Source: a virus
DNA length: 64,000 nucleotides
Direction: 5' to 3' (one strand)
Virus record (IMG/VR): IMGVR_UViG_3300030102_006178
Location: 1-64,000 of that record
In this document: piece by piece, positions 25,361 through 34,700 of the stretch
Position numbering within the stretch: position 1 is the stretch's first letter
Layout: each line of letters opens with the position of its first letter
Program-made: the position numbers and the translations under genes
The notes under the pieces: generated by a model
What the model was told of the DNA's origin: nothing
Databases searched by the model: none
What the model saw: only the letters and a program-made list of their open reading frames with translations

Positions 25361-27154
25361 ATGTCCTATAGGAAATCGCCAATAAAGTATACAAGTAGAG
25401 ATTTTGATTCCATAAAAAGAGATCTCATAGAGCACGCAAAGAGATATTATCCTGACACTTACCGGGATTTTAACGAAGCTTCATTCGGCTCCTTGATGCT
25501 TGACACTGTTTCGTACATTGGTGATATCCTTTCTTTTTATGTAGACTACCAGGTGAACGAGTCGTTTTTTGACTCCGCTATAGAATACAACAATATTATT
25601 AGATTAAGCCGACAAATGGGCTACAAGTATAAAGCAAACCCATCCTCGTATGGAGAGGTTGCTATATACGCTATCATACCTGCAAGCACCACTGGGCTGG
25701 GTCCGGATTCTGCTTACATGCCGACTCTTAGAAGAGGCACAGAATTATCATCAACATCCGGTAACACTTTTATCTTAGACGAAGATGTAAAGTTCAACGA
25801 CCCATCAAACGAAACAGTTGTTGCTAGGGTTGATTCTACGACTGGCTTGCCAACATCATATGCAGTTAGAGCTTATGGAAGAATTGTATCAGGCTTATTC
25901 GGGGTAGAGAGTATAACAGCAGGCTCTTTTGAGCGATTCAAGAGAATTAAGCTTGCCTCTAACAGCATAACTGAGATCATATCTGTTGTAGATACAGAGG
26001 GGAATAAGTATTTTGAAGTTGAACATCTGTCACAAAACACAGTTTACAAGGAAGTTGTGAACAAGGGAGATAACTCAGATACTGTCCCGTCTCTTATACG
26101 GCCAATGATTGTTCCAAGAAGGTTTGTTGTAGAAAGAGAGCAAAATGAAATATACTTACAGTTTGGTTATGGCAGCGACACAGAGATCTCTACACCTTCT
26201 GTAGCCGATCCAAAAAATGTAGTAATAGACTTTAATGGCAGAGATTACGTTACAGATAAGTCTTTTGATCCGTATCGATTACTGCAATCTGATAAGTTTG
26301 GCATCGCTCCATCTAACACAACTCTCACAATAACTTACAGGACAAACACAGCAACAAACGTAAATGCTGCTGCTGGATCTGTCACCAGGGTTGTCCGACC
26401 ACTTATTGAGTTTGAAGATCGATCCTTGTTGCTAGAGTCTAGCATTAGTGATATTGTAGGTTCGCTTGAGTCGTTTAACGAAGAGCCAATCAATGGCGAT
26501 ACCACCCTGCCATCAGCTGACGAAATCAGAAGAAGAACGATTGACTATTTTGCAACACAAAATAGAGCAGTGACACAACTTGATTACGAATCCCTAGTGT
26601 ACTCCATGCCAGATAACTTTGGCTCCGTGAAGAGGTGTAGGATCATTCGAGATCCAGATTCTCTTAGAAGAAACCTAAACCTTTATGTGCTATCCGAAGA
26701 CTCTGCTGGTAAGCTGACCGCTACAAACTCCACAATCAAAGAAAATATTAAAGTTTGGCTCAATAGAAACAAGATGATCAGTGATACGATTGACATTCTA
26801 GATGCAAAGATAGTAAACATCGGAATAGAGTTTGAAGTCATAGCAGACGAGGAATCTAACAGGTTCCAGTTGTTGTCTGAGTGCGTCAGCACTGTTAAGA
26901 ATATTTTTGTAACAACCCCGTTTATTGGAGAGCCGCTTTATCTAACAGATATTTATAGTGCACTAAATAAGGTAGACGGAGTAGTTGACACAAAGAGGGT
27001 TGAGATAACTAGAAAGCTAGGGTCGAACTATTCGACAACAAAGTTTGACTTAGAGGAGGCCCTATCAGCAGACGGAAGATATTTGTCTGTACCGCAAAAT
27101 GTTGCTTTGGAAATCAAGTTTCCAGATACTGACATCAAGGGAGCAATTTCATAA
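25361..27154 (+). CDS. 6: Baseplate wedge protein, gp6-like (baseplate J family)
   Basis: A 597-residue protein from the ATG at 25361, with GGAG nine bases upstream; an in-frame TTG at 25346 is an alternative. The start KYTSRDFDSIKRDLIEHAKR and FGSLMLDTVSYIGDILSFYVDYQVNESFF is the N-terminal signature of T4 gp6-type wedge proteins. A central region with RTIDYFATQNRAVTQLDYES and C-terminal beta-rich domains match baseplate J. It forms the wedge ring that drives baseplate rearrangement. T4 gp6 is of similar size (660 residues). Confidence 0.92.
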   Translation: MSYRKSPIKYTSRDFDSIKRDLIEHAKRYYPDTYRDFNEASFGSLMLDTVSYIGDILSFYVDYQVNESFFDSAIEYNNIIRLSRQMGYKYKANPSSYGEVAIYAIIPASTTGLGPDSAYMPTLRRGTELSSTSGNTFILDEDVKFNDPSNETVVARVDSTTGLPTSYAVRAYGRIVSGLFGVESITAGSFERFKRIKLASNSITEIISVVDTEGNKYFEVEHLSQNTVYKEVVNKGDNSDTVPSLIRPMIVPRRFVVEREQNEIYLQFGYGSDTEISTPSVADPKNVVIDFNGRDYVTDKSFDPYRLLQSDKFGIAPSNTTLTITYRTNTATNVNAAAGSVTRVVRPLIEFEDRSLLLESSISDIVGSLESFNEEPINGDTTLPSADEIRRRTIDYFATQNRAVTQLDYESLVYSMPDNFGSVKRCRIIRDPDSLRRNLNLYVLSEDSAGKLTATNSTIKENIKVWLNRNKMISDTIDILDAKIVNIGIEFEVIADEESNRFQLLSECVSTVKNIFVTTPFIGEPLYLTDIYSALNKVDGVVDTKRVEITRKLGSNYSTTKFDLEEALSADGRYLSVPQNVALEIKFPDTDIKGAIS

Positions 27155-28713
27155 TGGCTATAAAAAGATACTTTGCTTCAAAAGATAATACAATTACGAA
27201 CGCCTTAAAGACAGACTTGTCCACCAGGGCCACAGAGTCTAACATGGGTTTGGCTGACGTGCTGGAAGTTTTTTCAATTTACGGCCAAGCGTCTTCATCA
27301 TCCGGACTAACGTCAGAGCTTTCTAGAGTTCTTCTAGAGTTTGATGTATCAGACTTGTCAGCCGACAGAACCTCAGGCGATCTGCCAGCTAGTGGGAGTG
27401 TGAGTTTTTACCTAAAGATGTTCAACGCCAGGCATGGCCAGACCTTGCCTAAAAACTTCTATATGGAAGTTAAGGCAGTGACGGGATCCACAGCATGGGA
27501 AGAGGGCTATGGCCTTGATATGGAAGGATACACCGATACTGCTGTCAATGGGACAGGATCAACCTGGCTTAGTGCCTCGTCTGCAGATGCAGACGGCTGG
27601 ACTACAACTGGTGGAGATTATTCAAACCCAGATACCGACACTTCTTCATCCTTCAGCCAGTATTTTGATTCTGGTGTTGAGGACTTAGAAATAGATATTA
27701 CCACTCTAGTTGAGCAGTGGATTAACAGTGCTGGCAATGTTCTTGGATCTAAGACAAACTATGGCGTGGGAGTGATGCTTTCCTCTAGCCACGAAACAGA
27801 GTCCAGATCGTTTTATACAAAAAAGTTTTTTGCCCGTAGTTCAGAGTTTTTCTTTAAGAGGCCTGTCCTAGAAGCGCGTTGGGATTCAAGGGACCTTGAT
27901 AACAGAGGCAATTTCATTTACTCAAGTTCGCTCGCTACGGCAGACGAAAATTTAAATAAAATTTATCTATACAACTACTTCAGAGGGCAACTAAGGAATA
28001 TCCCTAGTATTGGGACAGGCAATATCTACGTAAGCTTTTTCTCTGGATCTGCGGACGACTCGGCTCCATCAGGGAGCGCTCTTGAGCTTGTGATTGACGG
28101 CACTCACGTTACCGACAACAGCCGTAATAGGGTTGTGACGGGCTCTTACTCGTCAACCGGAATCTACACTGCCAGCGTGGCACTAACAGCCGCCTCAGCA
28201 CCCTTAGATACAGTCTATGACGTATGGTTTAGTGGAAGCACTTCTATTTCCGACGCTGCAGGAGCATCGGTGCAATTCCACACTGGAACCATAACTCCTT
28301 CGACAGTCGATTCTTATGAGGTAGCACCTTCCGACAAGTATGCGACAAACATAACTAACTTAAAGAAGGTCTACGGAAGGACTGAGACTGCTAGATTTAG
28401 AGTCTTCACCAGACAAAAGGATTGGTGCCCGACTATTTATACAGTAGCCTCTAGAGCGGCAGAGGCTAACCATATCGAAAGCGGGTCGTATAAGGTGTTC
28501 AGGGTCATAGATGAATTGGATGTGGTTCCATATGGCACGGGCAGTGACCTGCATACAGCCATGAGTTACGATTTGTCTGGAAACTACTTTGATCTTGACA
28601 TGTCCATGCTAGAAGCAGGCTTTATGTATGGAATAAAGTTTACTTATTACAACAATTCGATAAATGACTGGGTTGAGCAGCCAGAAATATTTAAGTTTAG
28701 GGTTGAAGAATGA
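27154..28713 (+). CDS. Virion protein with DNRLRE-like beta domain
   Basis: A 519-residue protein. The first 240 residues resemble a DNRLRE-type beta sandwich: SRVLLEFDVSDL, TAWEEGYGLDMEG, DLEIDITTLVEQW and FFKRPVLEARWDS in that order. Such domains occur in adhesins and phage appendages. The remainder is Ser/Thr/Gly-rich beta structure. It starts in a TAATG overlap with the gp6-like gene, so it is probably a baseplate-attached or fibre-connecting protein. Confidence 0.65.
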   Translation: MAIKRYFASKDNTITNALKTDLSTRATESNMGLADVLEVFSIYGQASSSSGLTSELSRVLLEFDVSDLSADRTSGDLPASGSVSFYLKMFNARHGQTLPKNFYMEVKAVTGSTAWEEGYGLDMEGYTDTAVNGTGSTWLSASSADADGWTTTGGDYSNPDTDTSSSFSQYFDSGVEDLEIDITTLVEQWINSAGNVLGSKTNYGVGVMLSSSHETESRSFYTKKFFARSSEFFFKRPVLEARWDSRDLDNRGNFIYSSSLATADENLNKIYLYNYFRGQLRNIPSIGTGNIYVSFFSGSADDSAPSGSALELVIDGTHVTDNSRNRVVTGSYSSTGIYTASVALTAASAPLDTVYDVWFSGSTSISDAAGASVQFHTGTITPSTVDSYEVAPSDKYATNITNLKKVYGRTETARFRVFTRQKDWCPTIYTVASRAAEANHIESGSYKVFRVIDELDVVPYGTGSDLHTAMSYDLSGNYFDLDMSMLEAGFMYGIKFTYYNNSINDWVEQPEIFKFRVEE

Positions 28714-31700
28714 GCAGCAAAAGTCTTTTTGACAAGGGCAAGTCCTACAAAGTATTGCCATCTGTAGATCCTGACACCCTTGGTCTGGATGCGGAATCTC
28801 ATCGCAACATAGAGGCCAGGGTAGAAGAGAAAAATAGATTTATACCAAATTTAGATTTTTCAGATGCGTCGAACTTTGTTCACTACGGATCAGCAAAGAA
28901 GTATTATGAGTCTGCGTTTGACAGAATTACAAATGAATATCCGTATGACGGCTCTAGTGCAGAAAAGACAGAATTCTTAAATGAATCTTCTTATCTTGAC
29001 CTTTATGTTTTAGAGAACGAGTATCCGACAACCACAGGCTACGCAATAATCTCATCAGACCAGTGGGGCTCTAACGATGGCTTCCTGGGAACGGGAGCAG
29101 GTGCAGAGAACGCCTGGGGCAAGACAAACGATCTAGAGTACATCAAGGTGTTTGGCGGCCCTCACACGGCCTCTAACGGAATGGAAGGCAAGCCCATCCA
29201 TTCAGAATTTAGTGCGTCGAATATATACGATGCGGACATTTACGACACAGAAGGAGTCCTATCTCTTGGGAGAGAAGGGTCTAGAGAGTCAAACTTAAAA
29301 TTTAAGGTATCTACTGGCGTAACTACAGAGTTCTGGGTCAAGAAGGGTGCATGGCTTGGGTCTTCACTTACCGATAAAGAAGTAATCTTTGACCTGTGGA
29401 ATGGAGAAGCTTCTTCAAGTTCTGGATATGGTAGACTTCTTATCTACCTTACCGGAAGTTCTGATGGGCAAAATCCAATAAGAGCACACTTAGCATCTGG
29501 TTCTAACGTATGGGACATATCCTACGGGGGGTCGACTGTACTGACATCCTCTCTAGAGGATACTTGGAATCACATCGCTCTGACATTCTATTCTGGCTCC
29601 TCGCAACTTGAGTCCAACTTTTACTTAAACGGAAATCTACAGGAGTCTAAGACGAACACTTCTCTAACTTCGTTTGGAGAAGTTACTGGATCTTTAATCG
29701 CCTTTGTCGGAGCGCTCCAGACAACGCCTTCTGGCAACGTGTACACTGGCGGCGCAGGCGCAGGCGCTGCAAAGTTGTCTGCATCTATTGACGAGTTTAG
29801 ATACTGGAAGGCTGTAAAGACGCATGAAGAGGTAGGTAAGAACTATTTTAGGCACGTTGATGGCGGCACAAATACAGATATATCCAACACTGAGCTTGGT
29901 GTATACTTCAAGTTTAATGAAGGGATCACAACCGATACAGAGACAGACTCAATTGTCCTAGATTATTCTGGAAGAATAAGCAATGGGTCGTGGGTAGGAT
30001 ACCCAGGCAGTGCGGCTAGAAACACCGGTTCGGCCATGGTTTCTGCAAGCGCTGCAGATTTTGAAAAAGAAGATCCAATTATCTATGGCATACATCCTGA
30101 TGTTTCGTCAAGCAGAAGCAGCCTCTCAATAAGCGGATCTGCCTACGACTATCAGAACAACTCTTCTCTATACTACTCTTTACCAACTTGGGTTATTGAA
30201 GAAGATGATGAGAAGGGTGAGATATTAAATCTTACACAGATACTGGCTAGCTACCTTGATACTTTGCACACGCAAATATCAGAGATGCCAAGACTAAAAG
30301 ATGTAAACTACGTAAGTTCTAGCCAAAAGCCCTACCCCTTTTCGAGTAGGCTTCTGGAATCAAATGGCATGTTTGCGCCTGAAATATTTGTTGATGCCTC
30401 CGTGCTGGAGCAGATAAGACAGCAAAGTGAAACAGAATTTTATGAAAAAGATTTATCTGAAGTTAAGAACCTTATATATCAGAACATCTACAACAACCTG
30501 GTTTACATTTACAAGTCAAAGGGCACAGAAAAGTCTTTTAGAAACATAATTCGCTGCTATGGAGTTGATGACGATCTTATAAAGGTTAATGTTTATGGCA
30601 ACAATGTAACCCATAAGTTGAGAGAAAACTATAAAAATTCTGTTGCCAAGAAGAGATACGCAGATTTCAGCAGACCAGCAAGATTTACAGCTACTGTAAC
30701 CCATCAAACTTCCAGCGCAAATACAAACACTGTTGATGTGACGTATGTTACCGGTTCGTCAGCCTACCAGGCGAGAACTGCTGAGGTTGAAGTTCTTTTC
30801 CCAAGGAAGCCAAGCCAAAATGAAGAAAACTACTTTTCTACAACATTCCTAACTTCTTCTATAATGGGATGGCACAGAGTTAAAACATCAAACGATATCA
30901 CAGACTTTACATACGGCTACAGCGCTGCTGCAGACAGGGCGCTACAGTTGTACGCGGTTAGGCCAAGCTCTGATAGTCGTGACGCATACTTCCTACTATC
31001 CAACAGAGCGGAGTCCATTAGTCTAACAAGCGACACTTTCCAAGACGTTTACGATGATACAAAGTGGAATTTTGCAATAAGAACTTACTTGTCCAAGGAC
31101 TCCCAGGCAGACTACGTATCTGGGTCTTTTGGAACGTCTGGAGAGGCCGATATTATTGTTGAGCTTTTTGGCTGTAATGTTGAATTGGGAGTTGTGAAAA
31201 ACCAATTTACAATCACAGGCAGCTTAGCTGCTTCTAGCACAAACAACGGATACATAACAAATCCTAGAAGATACTACGCTGGTGCTCGTAGGGAGAACCA
31301 CACAGGCTCAGTTTTGTTCAATTCAGATGTTAAGCTTTCTTCTGTTAGGCACTGGGAATCGCTAATCGAAGACAGTGAAGTAATTTCTCACGCCAGGGAC
31401 GCAGAGAACTTTGGTGTCTTGAGACCGCATGAGAGTGCTTTCCTATACAACAACAGTTTACTTGGAACTAGAGTTCCTAAGGCTGAGACGCTTTCGTTAC
31501 ACTGGAATTTTGATGATGTAAAAAGCTCCGACTCTAGTGGGGAGTTTTTAGTTAACGACTTTTCGTCGGGCTCTGTAGCCTTGAGGGAGAGATATCCTGG
31601 GACTTTTGGTGAGATTGTAGGAAACCAGTACACAGGTCGTGGATACTTCTTTGAATCAAATGCATCGTCGTCCATATCAGTTGAGTATATACAGACGGCG

Positions 31701-34700
31701 AAGCAGCAACCTCCGGAAGTTGTCACTAGCGATGATATGACAAATATAATGGAGTTTGATGACGAGACTTTCGAAAGAGACAGTAGAACAATAAATCATT
31801 TCTTTGCAGTTGAAAAGAGCATGTACCAAACAATCTCGGAAGAGATGTTAAACATGTTTAGCACAATTGTTGGATTTAATAACCTAATTGGAGAGCCTGT
31901 CAACAAGTACAGACATGAGTACAAGGACATGTCTAAGCTAAGAAACCTGTTCTTCGAAAATGTTGAAAACGTTCCAGACTTAGATAAGTACGTTGACTTT
32001 TATCGCTGGATTGATGCTTCGCTTTCCATAATTTTAAGACAGTTAATACCGGCGTCTGCCAACACATCAGAAGATATTAGAAACATGGTTGAAAGCCATG
32101 TTCTAGAGCGAAACAAGTACCAACATAAATTCCCAACCTTAGAACTAAAGCCAGGAGAAATAGTAGCTGGTATAAGGGGAGTGAACACGTTTGAGCCGGA
32201 CGAACTGCCTAACTGGAGGTTTGCACACGCTCCTGTCTCGGATGATGAGGCAGATAATACGATATATTGGCAGTACACTGAAGCTACGCATCCTGTCTTA
32301 TCCTCTAGTGATGCGGGGGTCAACAAAACAAGAGCCGCAATTATAGGCTCAAAAAGGGCGGCAAGGACTAGAAAGTTCAGTACCCCAGTTAAGATCACAA
32401 GCTTCTTAGAAGAGCAGGATCAAGTGTCAAGAGAGGGGACTGGTAGACGTACACTTCACGGTGGAATAAACTACCCTGTCGCAAAGAAACAAGATGCGTT
32501 TAGAAGTGTTCTAGATTTTGGAACATCTAACGGCTTCTTATTTGATAGCATTGAAAATGTTCTAGATATTAATGATGTTCTACACCCACAGCATAAAAAA
32601 TATCAATACTTCAAGGAGTCCAATAACGAATTAAAGGGCGAGCTATACGCTCCTTTCAGGATTTTAAGTGGATCGGAAAGTGGTTATAACTCCAGTTTTT
32701 CCAACTTCCAGACCGTAAACCTGCACACAGACTCCTACCTAGATGGTGGAGAACTGCCGATTCAGGGTCCGTTTGCACAAAAGCATGTTGGTGGAATGGC
32801 GTCGAGACATACGCCCATCAATACAGGATCAGACGACATCACAAACAGAGCAGAGTCTTGGAGTTTGTCAACAACATCAACTAGCTTAACCTTTACGCAC
32901 CCAGCTACTGCAAATCCTAGGGATATGATCTCTAGAAACGTTAAGGCAAAGAGGCCACTAAACTTAGAAAACATTAAGATTACCGGCAGCAGTGCTCTTG
33001 GCAACTACTCAAACATAAGAGAAGTTGTACTAGTTTCCGGCAGGGAAGGTGGCGATAGCCAATTTGTTAGGAACGAAGGAGTTTCTGTCACAAACCTGAC
33101 TTCAGATTTGATCGACGGCATTGTCGATACTGAGGTTTCTTTCCTGACAAGCTCAGAGCATATGATAATCTCTAGATTCTCGGCACCTGGTGGTATTGAT
33201 ACTTCTCACGGCGGTTTAGACATAGAGACGACACAATTTAGTGTCTATAATGCACTTCCTTACCGTAACCTTTTGGTAAGGAAACCGTTAGTAACTCTTC
33301 TGTCTGCGTCCACATCCCAGTTTGGGTTTAGGCCAGGCGTCACAGCAACGGCTGCAGATTACTCAGGCGTAGCTAACTTCCATAAGATAAACAGGAATAC
33401 ACTGAGAAGGATAGAGTATAGTAATGAATTTGTTGGCGACTTAGGTACCGTAGCCACCGGCACAGTCAACGACAACTTCTTCATGACAAGGCCAATCCCA
33501 CAAAGCGATCTACAATACCTTTGGATCACAAGCTCTTACGAGTCGACGGAGACTGGTGGCACAAGGACTAGTGGTAGAACTATGCTCGGCTATGCTCCTA
33601 GAGACTTTGAGGTCTCAACATCAGCTGGGTACGTGAATGCAATCACTTTCACAAGCGAGAGTCACGTAGCAGGAGATGTTGTCACTGATTTTGTTGGTCT
33701 AAATACCACTATTGTCGAGCCAGTTAGCGCATCAGAGCAAACTCTAGGGTATCCTTTAACTGTGGGCATTTCTTCTTACAACCCCTCCTCTTATGGTTCT
33801 TTAAGCGAAGGCAACGTTTTAAGTGCAATTTTGTCACACAGGGGCGACACCTTTGGGTACAATAGCTGGAGACAGCTAAGAGTGGGGGCTAACCCTGTTG
33901 CAAGAAAACTAAAAGAAACGCACAAGGTGTCTGTAATTTTTGATGACGTACAAAACTACACAAGCGATGGCAGAGTGCTAGAGGCGCAAAGGTACGGAAA
34001 CTTCAAGCAGTTTAGAGAGTCCCCAGTTGTATCAAAGTACAAGCCGATAACACAAGTCACTAATGGAATAAAGATTAGTTCCACCTATGCAAATAATAGG
34101 TCCAACTTCTCAAATGCTGAGCTTGATGAACTATACCCAGAGACACAGACAACGCAGTTTTATGATAAGGTCAAAAATAATTACCAGGGATTTGTAAGTC
34201 TGCAGTACAGAGAAACCGTATACCCTTCAGAGGACAACTTCTACGACAATAGGGTTAGGCAGAGAGAAGGCTACACAATAGACTACTGGCACTCTGACAG
34301 ACAGACAAGAACAGACAATAAGGCTGATAAGGTTAGTCTTGGAGGCAGAAGCTTGTACAGCGTCTGGTCTCTAGACGCACCCACCTCTTTCAACACTATG
34401 GCGGTTCCAAATGCTACTAATGAAACAAACGATCCGCCAGGAGAGCTACAAAACAAGAAAACTCAAGTCCATAACAACACAAAGACAGCGATAACAGCCT
34501 CTGCTTTGTACGCTCTTCCTCACATGATCGCAACCACAGCTTCGTTTGTTTCTCCAAGCGGGATTGCGTTAGCAGAAACAGGCTCCGCCGCAGGCGGCTC
34601 TTCCAACCCGTTTGGGTATGCTACCGTAGGCGCTGGAGCGGCCCTCTGGGAGGCTGGCGCCCTTGCTGGCAGGGTAGAGAACGGAGTGTTCGTTTCTAGC